Assembly (NCBI RefSeq): GCF_014646055.1
Contig: NZ_BMMS01000042.1
Location: forward strand, 173-50,736
Direction: 5' to 3'
DNA: 50,564 nt
DNA from: Wenjunlia tyrosinilytica
Lineage (GTDB): Bacteria > Actinomycetota > Actinomycetes > Streptomycetales > Streptomycetaceae
In this document: positions 7,553 through 16,226 of the stretch, one piece after another
How positions within the stretch are numbered: the first letter of the stretch is position 1
Layout of the letters: every line of letters begins with the position of its first letter
Program-made: the position numbers and the translations under genes
Notes under the pieces: generated by a model
The model's input: only the letters and a program-made list of their open reading frames with translations
Told to the model about the DNA's origin: nothing
Database searches by the model: none

Positions 7553-8694
7553 ACACCGCACTGACGCCGTCCGCGGTCCCCCTCCCGCCGGCCTCCGGGG
7601 CCTGGCGGGAGGGGGACCCTCCAGGTCGCCGCCAGTGGCACGTGCGGGAGAAGCCGCTGCCGTTGGAGGCAGGAGGTGAACTGCCCGGTGTGCGGCTCGC
7701 GTTCGAAACCTGGGGGCGGCCGGCACCGGACCGCTCCAATGCCGTACTGGTGCTCCACGCGCTCACCGGCGACAGCCATGTCGCCGGACCGGCCGAACCC
7801 GGTCACCCCACCCCCGGCTGGTGGGACGGGCTCATCGGGCCGGGTCTGGCATTGGACACGGACCGCTGGTTCGTCGTCGCTCCCAACGTGCTGGGCGGCT
7901 GCCAGGGCAGTACCGGACCGTCATCGACGCGTCCCGACGGACGACACTGGGGTGGAACCTTCCCTTCTCCGACCCAGCGCGACCAGGTCGCCGCGGAAGC
8001 CGGCCTGGCTGACGCACTCGGCATCGGCCGCTGGGCCCTGGTGATCGGCGGCTCCATGGGCGGGATGCGCGCTGTGGAGTGGGCCGTGTCGTATCCGGAA
8101 CGCACGAGCGCACTCCTCCTGCTCGCCACCACGGCGGCGGCAAGCGCGGAGCAGATCGCCTGGGCCAACATCCAGCTCCATGCCATCCGCAGCGACCCCC
8201 ACTGGCGTGGCGGCGACTACCACGACACGGGCCGGGGTCCGCACGCGGGGCTCGGCCTGGCCCGCCGCATCGCCCACGTCACCTACCGCAGCGAGCCCGA
8301 GTTGCAGGTCCGATTCGCTCGCACACCCCAGGGTACGGAGGACCCCTGGAAGGGCGGCCGGTACCAGGTCGAGTCCTATCTCGACCACCACGCCGCCAAG
8401 CTCGTGCGCCGCTTCGACGCGGGCAGCTATGTCGTGCTGGCAGACGCCATGAACACGCACGACATCGGCCGCGGTCGCGGCGGCACGCGCGCCGCCCTGC
8501 GCCGCGTGACCGCCAGGACGCTGGTCGCCGGAGTCAGCTCGGACCGCCTGTATCCCCTCACCCAGCAGGCGGAGCTGGCCGCCGGGATCCACACAGCGGA
8601 TCACCTCCGAGTGATCGAATCCCCCTATGGTCACGACGGCTTCCTCATCGAAGTGGAGCAGGTATCCGCGCTCGTACGCGAACTCGTCGAGTAG
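7549..8694 (+). CDS. metX: Homoserine O-acetyltransferase (MetX)
   Basis: The alpha/beta-hydrolase enzyme that acetylates homoserine with acetyl-CoA, feeding MetY. Key parts are FETWG, LVLHALTGDSH, VIGGSMGGM (nucleophile Ser), LVLADAMNTHD (catalytic Asp region) and SPYGHDGF (catalytic His). About 381 residues, normal. The conserved N-terminal block ASGAWREGDPPGRRQ lies upstream of every ATG or GTG in frame. The best start is therefore CTG at 7549, overlapping the metY stop as CTGA and preceded by GAAGG at the right distance; a mutated GTG is an alternative explanation. Cotranscribed with metY. Confidence 0.9.
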   Translation: MNTALTPSAVPLPPASGAWREGDPPGRRQWHVREKPLPLEAGGELPGVRLAFETWGRPAPDRSNAVLVLHALTGDSHVAGPAEPGHPTPGWWDGLIGPGLALDTDRWFVVAPNVLGGCQGSTGPSSTRPDGRHWGGTFPSPTQRDQVAAEAGLADALGIGRWALVIGGSMGGMRAVEWAVSYPERTSALLLLATTAAASAEQIAWANIQLHAIRSDPHWRGGDYHDTGRGPHAGLGLARRIAHVTYRSEPELQVRFARTPQGTEDPWKGGRYQVESYLDHHAAKLVRRFDAGSYVVLADAMNTHDIGRGRGGTRAALRRVTARTLVAGVSSDRLYPLTQQAELAAGIHTADHLRVIESPYGHDGFLIEVEQVSALVRELVE

Positions 8695-8709
8695 CGGCGG
8701 CCGTTCAAG

Positions 8710-9085
8710 TTTGTCTTCGACGGACGAGGCCGATCGGCTGCGGGCCGAACTGGGCTACGACGCGGTCGTGGTGCCCGGACCCCGGCCGATCGACGAGCAA
8801 CCGGCCGCGGCGACGCCGGACGGCATCGACGTGCTGTTGGACACCGTCGGCGGTGAGCAACTGACCGCGGCTGTGCGCGCCGCGCGCCGGGGTGCCCGCT
8901 TCGTACTGGTCGGCGCGCTGTCAGGACAGCTGTCGCCGCGCCGGGACGGTGGCAGCGCCACCCGCAGAGATCGACGGACTCCGGCTCGTCAGCCAAGCTT
9001 GGACCATCCCGAGGTGACGGAGGAATGGACCAAGCGCTTCGGGGACTGGCTGCGCTCCCGCGAGATCGCCTTCCCGCATGTAAGC
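8710..9085 (+). pseudogene. MDR-family NADPH oxidoreductase fragment
   Basis: The fragment reads EADRLRAELGYDAVVV, then DGIDVLLDTVGGEQLTAAV and RGARFVLVGALSGQL: the cofactor-domain half of a zinc-independent medium-chain quinone/enoyl reductase. A frameshift near 8945 leads to EIDGLRLVSQ, and the original frame returns as HPEVTEEWTKRFGDWLRSRE. The N-terminal catalytic domain and the C-terminus are missing. It directly follows metX but has no start codon of its own. Confidence 0.55.
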
Positions 9086-9322
9086 GCAGGCACCATCGCC
9101 GTAGTCGTCCACGGCGCAGTGCCAGGTGTCGCGACGCCCGCACGGCCCATTGCCGAGGCGCTGAGGAACGGTCGCCCAGCGTCACCCATGCACGCATCGC
9201 CGCATGCCGCGCCAGTCGCTGACCTGCCGCCTCCGCCTCGATCTCGTACGTGTCGCAGCCGCGCTCTGTTGCGCCGCCACCTGCTGACCATCCGTCAGTC
9301 CCGGCGCTGAACGTCTCGCGCC

Positions 9323-10450
9323 TCACCTCTTGCGCCACTCCTCGGCCAGCAACTCGTAGGACCGCACCCGGTCCGCGTGGCCGTGGGTGATCGTGGTGAT
9401 CAGCAGCTCGTCGGCGAGGGTGGCCTCCTGGAGCTGTTCCAGCTGGTCGGCGACCCGGCCCGGGGAGCCGACGAACTGGGTGTCGAGGCGGTCCTGGACC
9501 AACGCCCGGTCCGCGTCGGACCATGCGTGGGCGCGCGCCTCGTCGGGCGTGGGGAACTGGATCGCGCCCTCGGCGGTACGGATGCTGCGGACCCAGAGGC
9601 CGTAGCCGGTGGCGAGTTCGCGGGCGGTCTCGTCGTCCTCGGCGACCACGACGTCCGCGGACACGCTGACGTACGGCTTGTCCAGGACGTCGGAAGGCTG
9701 GAACGCGGCGCGGTAGCCCTCCGCTGCTTCCAGCACCGTGGCCGGACTGACGTGGTAATTGGCCGCGAACCGCAGGCCATTGCGGCCCGCGACCTCGGCG
9801 CTCTCGCCGCCGCTGCTGCCCAGGATCCAGATCTCGACGTCGGCGCCCTCTCCTGGCACGACGTGGGCCTCGACGCCGTCAGCGGAGCGGTACGTGCCCG
9901 CCAGCAACGCCAGGATGTCGTCGATCTGCTCGCCGTAGTCCTGCGACTCGGCGTTCGGCAGAAGGAGAAGCTTGCGCTGGAGGGCGATGCGTGGTGAGCC
10001 GAGCAGGTGCTCGAAGGAGAACCGGGGCGGGATGCGCAGGCCGCCCGGGGCGCGGCCGTCGACCACCGGAGTCGCGGTCGGCAGCGGGGTGGCGGAGCCA
10101 CCGGGCGGGCGTCCGCCGGAGCGGCCGAGGCCCACGTCGAGGCGCCCGGGGTGCAGGGCGTCGATCAGGCCGAACTCCTCGACCGTGGACAGGGCGGTGC
10201 GGTGCCCGAGCTGTACGGCACCGGAACCGAGCCGGATGGTCGAGGTCGCGGAGGCGGTCAGGGCGAGGACGACCGCGGGCGAGGTGCCGGCCACGCCCGG
10301 GTTGAGGTGGTGTTCGGCGAACCAGTAACGGGCGTACCCGAAGCTCTCGGCCTGCCGGGCCAGGTCGATGGAGTTGCGCAGCGCCTCGGTGGCGGTGGAA
10401 CCGGACGAGATCGGGACCAGGTCCAGGACGCCGAGGGGGATGTCGGACAT
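9323..10450 (-). CDS. Luciferase-like monooxygenase, MsnO8-type
   Basis: A 375-residue LLM-class flavin-dependent oxidoreductase. It starts at ATG 10450 (MSDIPLGVLDLVPISSGST), continues with RYWFAEHHLNPGVAGTSPAV, SGAVQLGHRTALSTVEEFGL and the C-terminal VGSPGRVADQLEQL block. This pattern (SVLDL near the N-terminus, WxAEHH, GGVMLPNH-like strand) defines the MsnO8 family. It uses reduced FMN supplied in trans; the substrate is unknown. It is the last of four LLM genes on this strand, 14 bp after the next one, behind a cysteine leader peptide, which points to a role in scavenging organic sulfur. Confidence 0.85.
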   Translation of the reverse strand: MSDIPLGVLDLVPISSGSTATEALRNSIDLARQAESFGYARYWFAEHHLNPGVAGTSPAVVLALTASATSTIRLGSGAVQLGHRTALSTVEEFGLIDALHPGRLDVGLGRSGGRPPGGSATPLPTATPVVDGRAPGGLRIPPRFSFEHLLGSPRIALQRKLLLLPNAESQDYGEQIDDILALLAGTYRSADGVEAHVVPGEGADVEIWILGSSGGESAEVAGRNGLRFAANYHVSPATVLEAAEGYRAAFQPSDVLDKPYVSVSADVVVAEDDETARELATGYGLWVRSIRTAEGAIQFPTPDEARAHAWSDADRALVQDRLDTQFVGSPGRVADQLEQLQEATLADELLITTITHGHADRVRSYELLAEEWRKR

Positions 10451-10464
10451 GTGCGGAGGGCTCC

Positions 10465-11550
10465 TCAGCGGTCGGCGGGCACGGACACGGGATCCGCGAG
10501 GACCGGGCCCCATGAAAACGGTGGATCGGGGATCTCGCGGCGCAGCACGGGCGCGATGTCCGACTGGAACAGTTCGAGGGAATCGCGGTGTTGACGATCC
10601 GTCAGTCCTCCTGCATCCGCATGCAGATGGAGCACGGTGTGCCCGAACCGTTCGTGGTAGCAGTGCACCTTCTCGATGATCTGCTGGGGGCTGCCGATCA
10701 GCGCCGAGCTACGCTCCACGAAGTCTTCCAGGGTCGAGAACACCGGCTCCAGGCCCAGCCGCTTCTGAAACTCCAGGTTCCCCTCGAACACGGGCCGGTA
10801 GTCGGCGATCGCCTCCTGGGAGGTGCGGGCCGCGTAGAGGCCCGCCGTCCCCGCACCGACCGCGATGGCAGCCGGATCGTGGCCGTAGTGCTCCCAGCGC
10901 TCGCGGTAGTAGCGGATCAACTCGGCATAGGGCTCTATGGGGTTGGTGACGTTGGCGGAGAAGAGCGGGTCTCCATGGCGGGCGGCCAGGTCGACCGACT
11001 CCTTGCTGGTCGCGCTGCCGTGCCAGACCCTGACCGGCTGCTGGAGGGGACGGGGCCAGACCTCCGCGTCCTTGAGTTCCGGGCGGAAGCGGGTCTTGGC
11101 GGTCACCTTGTCCTGGCGCCAGATCCTGCGGAACACCTCGTAGCTCTCGGCGTTGCGGTCCCACTGGTCCTCGGGGGTGACCTGGAACAGGCCCCGCTGG
11201 GCGGCCCCGTTGCCCTTGCCTATGATCAGCTCGAGTCGTCCACCGGAGAGATGGTCGAGGGTCGCGTAGTCCTCGTACGCCCGCACCGGGTCGAGGAGGC
11301 TGAGCGTGGTCACCGCGGTGAACAGCCGGATACGGGAGGTGAGGGCGGCGATGTGACTGAGGACGACGGGCGGCGAGGAGGAGATGAAGGGCCGCTCGTG
11401 CCGCTCCCCCACGCCGAAGCCGTCGAAGCCCAGCTCCTCAGCGAGGAGCGCGTTGTCGAGCACCTCGCGGAAGCGGTCCTGGGTGGGCTTTCGTACGCCC
11501 GTCACCGGGTGCGGGGCGTGCACGATCAAGGTGATGGCGAGGAACTTCAT
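10465..11550 (-). CDS. Luciferase-like FMN-dependent monooxygenase
   Basis: A 361-residue LLM enzyme: MKFLAITLIVHAP, GFDGFGVGERHERPFISSSP, TRIRLFTAVTTLSLLDPVRA, DHLSGGRLELIIGKGN, then RVWHGSATSKESVDLAARHG. The bacterial-luciferase TIM barrel is complete, with an IGSPQQIIEKV block near the C-terminus. The ATG at 11550 overlaps the stop of the upstream LLM gene by 4 bp (ATGA), indicating tight coupling. It probably oxidises a small organosulfur compound together with its neighbours. That substrate class is inferred only from the leader peptide and operon. Confidence 0.87.
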   Translation of the reverse strand: MKFLAITLIVHAPHPVTGVRKPTQDRFREVLDNALLAEELGFDGFGVGERHERPFISSSPPVVLSHIAALTSRIRLFTAVTTLSLLDPVRAYEDYATLDHLSGGRLELIIGKGNGAAQRGLFQVTPEDQWDRNAESYEVFRRIWRQDKVTAKTRFRPELKDAEVWPRPLQQPVRVWHGSATSKESVDLAARHGDPLFSANVTNPIEPYAELIRYYRERWEHYGHDPAAIAVGAGTAGLYAARTSQEAIADYRPVFEGNLEFQKRLGLEPVFSTLEDFVERSSALIGSPQQIIEKVHCYHERFGHTVLHLHADAGGLTDRQHRDSLELFQSDIAPVLRREIPDPPFSWGPVLADPVSVPADR

Positions 11551-12956
11551 GACGCCACACGCTCGTCGCGTATCTCGTCGATGGGGGTCCCCCCGCTCGA
11601 GCGAAGCCGAGAGTGGGGCAGAGCCAGACCGAGGTGGTCGCGCAGAGTGGTGCCCGCGTACTCCGTGCGGTACACGCCGCGTTCCTGGAGCAGCGGGACG
11701 ACCTGGTCGGCGAAGGGGTCGAGGCCACTCGGGGTGATGTGCGGGACGAGGATGAAGCCGTCGCTGGCGTCGGCCTGGACGAAGTCGTTGATGGTCTCGG
11801 CGACGGTGGCTGGGGAGCCGACGAAGTTCTGGCGGTTGCCCGTCTCGATGACCAGGTCGCGGATGGACCACTTGTTGGCGGAGGCGAGTTCGCGCCACTC
11901 GCGGGCCGTGGCCAGCGGGTCGCGGTACATCCGTACCTGGGCGCGGCCCCGGGCGATGGTGTGCTCGCCGAGATCCGGGGCGATGTCGGGGAGCGGGCCG
12001 TCCGGGTCGTACGCGGACAGGTCCCGGTTCCAGACGAACTCCAGGTGCTTGATGGCGGTGGCCCCGCTCACCTGCTGGCGGCGCACCTCGCGGGCCAGTT
12101 CCTCCGCCTCGGCGTCGGTGTCGCCGAGCACGAAGCTCGCGGCGGGCAGGATCAGCAGCTGGTCGCGGCCGCGGCCGTACCGGGCGAGGCGCCCCTTGAC
12201 GTCGGCGTAGAAGGCCTGGCCCTCCCTCAGGGTGGCGTACCGGCTGAAGATGGCGTCGGCGCTCGACGCGGCGAACTCGCGCCCCTCGTCGGAGTCTCCG
12301 GCCTGGAAGATCACCGGACGCCCCTGCGGGCTGCGCGGGACGTTGAACTGCCCCTGGATGTCGAAGTGCCGGCCCTGGTGGACGAAGGCTCCGGCCTGCG
12401 CGTCGCGCAGGAAGGTGCCGGTCTCCCGGTCGGCGACGATGTCGTCCCCGTGCCAGGAGTCGAAGAGTTCGTTCGCCGTGGCCAGGAACTCCTTGGCGCG
12501 GGAGTAGCGCTCCTCCTGCGGGAGGAAGCCGCCGCGGCGGAAGTTCTCGCCGGTGAAGGCGTCCCAGGAGGTGACGACGTTCCAGGCGGCGCGGCCGCCG
12601 GAGAGGTGGTCGAGGCTGGCGAACTGGCGAGCCACCTCGTAGGGCTCGTTGAAGGTGGAGTTGATGGTGCCGGTCAGGCCGAGGTGCTCGGTGACGGCGG
12701 CGAGCGCGGCGAGGATCGTGAAGGTGTCGGGTCGGCCGACGATGTCCAAGTCGTATATTTTCCCGCCCTGTTCGCGCAGTCTGAGCCCCTCGGCGAGGAA
12801 CAGGAAGTCGAACTTGGCGCGTTCGGCGGTCTGCGCGAAGTGGACGAAGGAACTGAACTCGATGTGGCTGCCGGCCTTCGGGTCGCTCCACACCGTGGTG
12901 TTGTTGACGCCCGGGAAGTGCGCGGCCAGATGGATCTGCTTCAGCGGCTTGCTCAT
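11547..12956 (-). CDS. NtaA/SnaA/DszA-family FMN-dependent monooxygenase
   Basis: A 469-residue flavin monooxygenase of the family that includes nitrilotriacetate and dibenzothiophene-sulfone monooxygenases. Signature regions are LKQIHLAAHFPGVNNTTVW, FDFLFLAEGLRLRE, TFNEPYEVARQFASLDHLS, GGRAAWNVVTSWD and RPVIFQAGDSDEGREFAASS. Reduced FMN comes from a separate reductase. The last 25 residues (LPHSRLRSSGGTPIDEI) are encoded by a streptomycete palindromic repeat at 11582-11618 and are probably not native. Operon position: second LLM gene after the cysteine leader peptide, 20 bp after its predecessor. Confidence 0.88.
   Translation of the reverse strand: MSKPLKQIHLAAHFPGVNNTTVWSDPKAGSHIEFSSFVHFAQTAERAKFDFLFLAEGLRLREQGGKIYDLDIVGRPDTFTILAALAAVTEHLGLTGTINSTFNEPYEVARQFASLDHLSGGRAAWNVVTSWDAFTGENFRRGGFLPQEERYSRAKEFLATANELFDSWHGDDIVADRETGTFLRDAQAGAFVHQGRHFDIQGQFNVPRSPQGRPVIFQAGDSDEGREFAASSADAIFSRYATLREGQAFYADVKGRLARYGRGRDQLLILPAASFVLGDTDAEAEELAREVRRQQVSGATAIKHLEFVWNRDLSAYDPDGPLPDIAPDLGEHTIARGRAQVRMYRDPLATAREWRELASANKWSIRDLVIETGNRQNFVGSPATVAETINDFVQADASDGFILVPHITPSGLDPFADQVVPLLQERGVYRTEYAGTTLRDHLGLALPHSRLRSSGGTPIDEIRDERVAS
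11582..11618. repeat. Streptomycete palindromic repeat inserted in a CDS
   Basis: The segment GGGGGTCCCCCCGCTCGAGC followed by GAAGCCGAGAGTGGGG resembles the short imperfect-palindrome element (core CTCGAGCGAAGCCGAGAG) that I recognise as frequent in streptomycete intergenic DNA. Here it lies inside the 3' end of the NtaA-family gene and supplies its C-terminal codons without breaking the frame. Confidence 0.6.
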
Positions 12957-12976
12957 GTCGGTGCGGTCCTTCCGGC

Positions 12977-14188
12977 TCAGGCGGTGGCTGCGGCGTAGCG
13001 GTTGGCGGGGCGGGATAGACCGAGCAGCCCGCGCAGGGTGTCGGCCTCGTACGCGCGGCGGAAGGCGCCCCGGCGCTGAAGTTCGGGGACCAGGCCCTGG
13101 GTGATCGCCGGGAGGTCGTGACCGGCGACGGCGGGACGCAGCCGGAAGCCGGACAGCCCCGACGACTGCAGCTCCTGCAGCAGATCGGCGAGTTGGGCGG
13201 GGGTGCCGGTGAAGATCGGGGCGTCGCTGGTGTACGGGTATCCCGCACGGGCGTCCAGGCGCTCCCGGCGGGCCGCAGCCTCTGCGGGATCGTGGTCGAG
13301 GAAGACCACCAGGTCGCCGAAGACGTGCAGGGTCTCGTCGGCGCGGCCGGCCGCCGTCTGCTCGGCGCGGATCTCCTCGACGATGGCACGGGCCCGACCG
13401 GCGTCGTGCGGGGTGACGTAACCGATGTCGGCGGCCTGGGCCACCAGCCGGTAGGGGATGGTCGCGTGGGCCAGGGCGCTGACGAGCGGCTGGCCCTGGG
13501 GTGGGCGGGGCGTGATCGAGGGGCCTTTGACGCTGAAGTGCCTGCCCTCGAAGTCGATGTAGTGCAGCTTGTCCCGGTCGATGAAGCGGCCGGTGGCGAC
13601 GTCCCGGATCTCCGCGTCGTCCTCCCAGCTGTCCCAGAGTCGGCGCACGACCTCGACATAGTCGGCGGCCTCGTTGAAGGCGTCGGCCACCACTTCCTGC
13701 ACAGCAGGCGTGTCGTAGTCCTCTATGCGGAATGGCGGGAACGTCCGGCGTCCGAAGTGCGCGGCCTCGTTCTGGCGTGCCGTGATCTGTACGCGCAGGC
13801 CCGCGCGTCCGGTGCTCACATAGTCGAGGGTGGCGATCGCCTTGGAGATGTGGAACGGCTCCGTGTGGGTGGCCACCACCGTCGGCACCACACCTATGTG
13901 GCGGGTCAGCGGGGCGACCCGGGCGGCGATGAGGACGGCGTCCAGGCGGCCGCGGACCTGGTCGGTGCGGCCGTCGGGTTCGGTGAAGGATGAGGACTGG
14001 AGGCCGAGTGCGTCCTCGATGGTCACGAAGTCGAGCAGACCGCGCTCGGCCTCGGTGACGAGATCGGTCCAGTAGGCGGCGGTGAGCAGTTCGCGGGGAC
14101 GGGCGACGGGCTCGCGCCAGGCGGCCGGATGCCAGCCGGCGCCGTCGAGGGCGACGGCGAGGTGCAGAGGGGAGGGTGACGAGGACAT
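12977..14188 (-). CDS. Luciferase-like FMN-dependent monooxygenase, first gene of operon
   Basis: A 403-residue LLM enzyme: LHLAVALDGAGWHPAAWREP, LLDFVTIEDALGLQSS, LDAVLIAARVAPLTRHIGVV, TRAGLRV-type barrel strand and PPQGQPLVSALAH, typical of the NtaA-like/SsuD-like group acting on alkyl or aryl substrates with FMNH2. It lies 75 bp downstream of the cysteine leader peptide (14264-14380) and heads the run of four LLM genes. ATG 14188 is preceded by AGGAAGGCACC. The substrate is unknown; an organosulfur compound is inferred from regulation. Confidence 0.87.
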   Translation of the reverse strand: MSSSPSPLHLAVALDGAGWHPAAWREPVARPRELLTAAYWTDLVTEAERGLLDFVTIEDALGLQSSSFTEPDGRTDQVRGRLDAVLIAARVAPLTRHIGVVPTVVATHTEPFHISKAIATLDYVSTGRAGLRVQITARQNEAAHFGRRTFPPFRIEDYDTPAVQEVVADAFNEAADYVEVVRRLWDSWEDDAEIRDVATGRFIDRDKLHYIDFEGRHFSVKGPSITPRPPQGQPLVSALAHATIPYRLVAQAADIGYVTPHDAGRARAIVEEIRAEQTAAGRADETLHVFGDLVVFLDHDPAEAAARRERLDARAGYPYTSDAPIFTGTPAQLADLLQELQSSGLSGFRLRPAVAGHDLPAITQGLVPELQRRGAFRRAYEADTLRGLLGLSRPANRYAAATA

Positions 14189-14263
14189 GGGAGTGGTGCC
14201 TTCCTGATCAGCCGTGCGATGGAGCCGGCCCCGTACGAAGGGTGCGGCTGCGAGGACAACGGG

Positions 14264-14380
14264 TCAGGAGCAACAGAGCGCGCCGGCCACGCGCAGCAGG
14301 TCGATGTGCGGCCGGGAGTACAGGTGCAGGCGGCGGGGCCGGGCGGGTTTCACGGCTCGGTGACGGGACACGGGACGCAT
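14264..14380 (-). CDS. Cysteine-containing leader peptide upstream of the LLM operon
   Basis: A 38-residue peptide from ATG 14380, with a strong ribosome-binding site GGAGGTGA. The C-terminal half is SRPHIDLLRVAGALCCS, which matches the streptomycete sulfur leader peptide pattern HIDLLRV-x-x-x-LC, with tandem Cys codons just before the stop. The extended basic N-terminus (RPVSRHRAVKPARPRRLHLY) is longer than usual; translation may also begin internally. The first LLM monooxygenase starts 75 bp downstream. Confidence 0.75.
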   Translation of the reverse strand: MRPVSRHRAVKPARPRRLHLYSRPHIDLLRVAGALCCS

Positions 14381-14486
14381 GTGCCTCACCTCCGCCCTTC
14401 CGGCCCGGCGGCCCGGGGGTCCTTGTCGGCCTCGCGCTCGCGGGTCCCGAAGGGGCGCCACTCACTCGCCAGGCACAACAGCACGG

Positions 14487-15263
14487 CTATGCCCTTTCTT
14501 CCCGCTGTCCGGCTTCTTGTTGTTCCCCGTCTTGCGTTTCCTGCTGTCCGTCCGGCGTGCGGACGAGCGCGAACCGGGTACGGCGGCGCAGGGTGAACCC
14601 GATGGACTCGTAGAGCCGGATCGCGTGGGTGTTGCTCGCGGCGGCGTGGAGGAAGGGGGTGTCGCCGCGTTCCCTGATCCCCGCCGCGACCGCACGCACC
14701 AGCCGGGTGGCCAGGCCGCGGCCGCGGTGGTCCGGGTGCGTGCAGACAGCGCTGACCTCGGTCCAGCCCGGCGGGCGGAGGCGTTCGCCGGCCAGGGCGA
14801 TCAGCCGCCCGCGGTCCCGGATGCCGAGGTAGGTGCCGAGCTCGACGGTGCGGGGCAGGAAGGGGCCCGGCTGGGTGAGGGCGATCAGGCCGAGGATTTC
14901 GGGTACGTCGGCGGGCCCGAGCCGTACCGTTTCGGGTGCGGGTTCGGCGTACAGCGCGGTGTCGACCATCTGGACGCCCTCGCCGCTGTGCTCGATCTCC
15001 CACCCGCCGGGCACGGTCTGGACCGCGGTGACCGGGGTGACGGTGCCGGGTCCGACCAGTGCGGCCAGGTCGTCCCAGGCGCGGGGATCGGCGGGGTCGT
15101 CCAGGGCGGTGAACGGGGAGACGTCCGTGGGGTAGCGGGCGGCCCGGCCGACACGCTCGGCGAGATGGGCGTGCGGGCCCGTCAGCGCGGCCCAGGCGGC
15201 GTTGTCCAGGATGTGCGGTTCCGTCGGGCTCGGGGACGGGGCGTGGTGGACGCTGTTGGACAT
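14487..15263 (-). CDS. GNAT-family N-acetyltransferase
   Basis: A 258-residue acetyltransferase. The N-terminal half is variable; the GNAT core is in the second half: YLGIRDRGRLIALAGERLRP, WTEVSAVCTHPDHRGRGLAT (acetyl-CoA pyrophosphate loop), then LVRAVAAGI, FLHAAASNTHAIRLYESIGF. This is the FR47-like subgroup. ATG 15263 is chosen because upstream codons in frame belong to the broken substrate-binding protein. It sits between transporter remnants and the leader peptide of the LLM operon, in line with acetylation of a thiol or amine intermediate during sulfur scavenging, but the substrate is unknown. Confidence 0.85.
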   Translation of the reverse strand: MSNSVHHAPSPSPTEPHILDNAAWAALTGPHAHLAERVGRAARYPTDVSPFTALDDPADPRAWDDLAALVGPGTVTPVTAVQTVPGGWEIEHSGEGVQMVDTALYAEPAPETVRLGPADVPEILGLIALTQPGPFLPRTVELGTYLGIRDRGRLIALAGERLRPPGWTEVSAVCTHPDHRGRGLATRLVRAVAAGIRERGDTPFLHAAASNTHAIRLYESIGFTLRRRTRFALVRTPDGQQETQDGEQQEAGQREERA

Positions 15264-15322
15264 GGCGGTGCGGAGTCTCCGTATCTGGAACGCGGCGCGG
15301 CGCGGCCGGGACTGGCGGCGGA

Positions 15323-15625
15323 TCAGGGGTTGTCGAGCGGCAGCCCGGGCGGGTTGATCTGGGAGGTGCTGACGGCCTCGTTGGAGGGCGACCGTCTTGG
15401 GCAGTTCGGCGCTGATCGACTTCACCTCGGACACCTTCAGTTCGGTCTCCTTGGCGGCTCCGTTGGAGAGTAGGCCGACGGTGACCGCCCCGGCCGACGC
15501 GCTGACGGTCTTGGTGGCGGCGTCGCTGTCGCCACCGCACGCGGCGAGCCCTGCGGCGAGGGAGGCGACGGCTGCGGACGCGGTGACGCCGCGGAGGAAT
15601 CTGCTAGTGAGCGTGAGGTGCGCAT
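15323..15625 (-). pseudogene. ABC-transporter substrate-binding lipoprotein with large internal deletion
   Basis: From ATG 15625 (MRTSRSLA) one base is missing near 15602; the next frame then gives FLRGVTASAAVASLAAGLAA-C, a lipoprotein signal with lipobox LAAC, followed by GGDSD and SISAELPKTVA, the beginning of a family-3 (polar amino acid) binding protein. Directly after this, in another frame, comes EAVSTSQINPPGLPLDNP and a stop, which reads as a natural C-terminus. About 200 residues in between are gone, so this is a real deletion, not a sequencing error. It belonged with the ABC ATPase upstream. Confidence 0.65.
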
Positions 15626-15730
15626 GGGTGTCCTTGTCGGTTGTGCGATGAGAGTGTGGGGGGCGGTCCCGGAGGGCCGCGGGCTTGGGCAGGGGTACCG
15701 TGGGGTCGTTTTTGCGGAGCGGGGGCTGGT

Positions 15731-16226
15731 TCAGAGGACTTTGCTGAGGAAGTCCCTGGTCCGCCCCCGGTTCGGGCGGTCCAGCACCTCGGCAGGCGGG
15801 CCCTGTTCGACGATCCGGCCGCCGTCCATGAAGACCACCCGGTCGGCGATCTCACGGGCGAAGCCGATCCCGTGGGTGACGATGACAAGGGTGGTGCCGC
15901 CGCCGGCCGGGTTCTTGATGACGGCCAGCAGCTCGCCGACCAGCTCGGGGGCGAGGGCGGAGGTCGGCTCGTCGAAGAGGATGACGCCGGGGAGCAGGGC
16001 GAGGGCACGGGCGATGGCCACGCGCTGCTGCTGATCGCAGGACAACTGCCGGGGGTGGGCGCTGGTCTGTCGGCGAGCCCTACGCGGGCGAGCAGGTCGC
16101 GGGCCAGATCCTGGGCCTCGGGCTTGGTCAGCCCGCCGGTCGTCACCGCAGCCGCGGCCACGCTGTCCAGCACGGTCAGGTGCGGGAAGGGGGTGAAGTT
16201 CTGGAAGACGAACCCGATCCGGCTGC
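15731..16226 (-). pseudogene. Amino-acid-type ABC transporter ATPase, 5'-truncated and frameshifted
   Basis: The recognisable part begins at the Q-loop (RIGFVFQNFTPFPHLTVLDS), runs through LTKPEAQDLARDLLARVGLA, shifts frame near 16060 and continues QQQRVAIARALALLPGVILF, DEPTSALAPELVGELLAVIK and TLVIVTHGIGFAREIADRV (H-loop). Walker A and everything before it are missing. The signature motif LSGGQ is degraded to LSCDQ. The 5' end abuts an arylsulfatase tail on the other strand at about 16226. With the neighbouring lipoprotein it represents a dead uptake system; the permease gene is absent. Confidence 0.75.
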
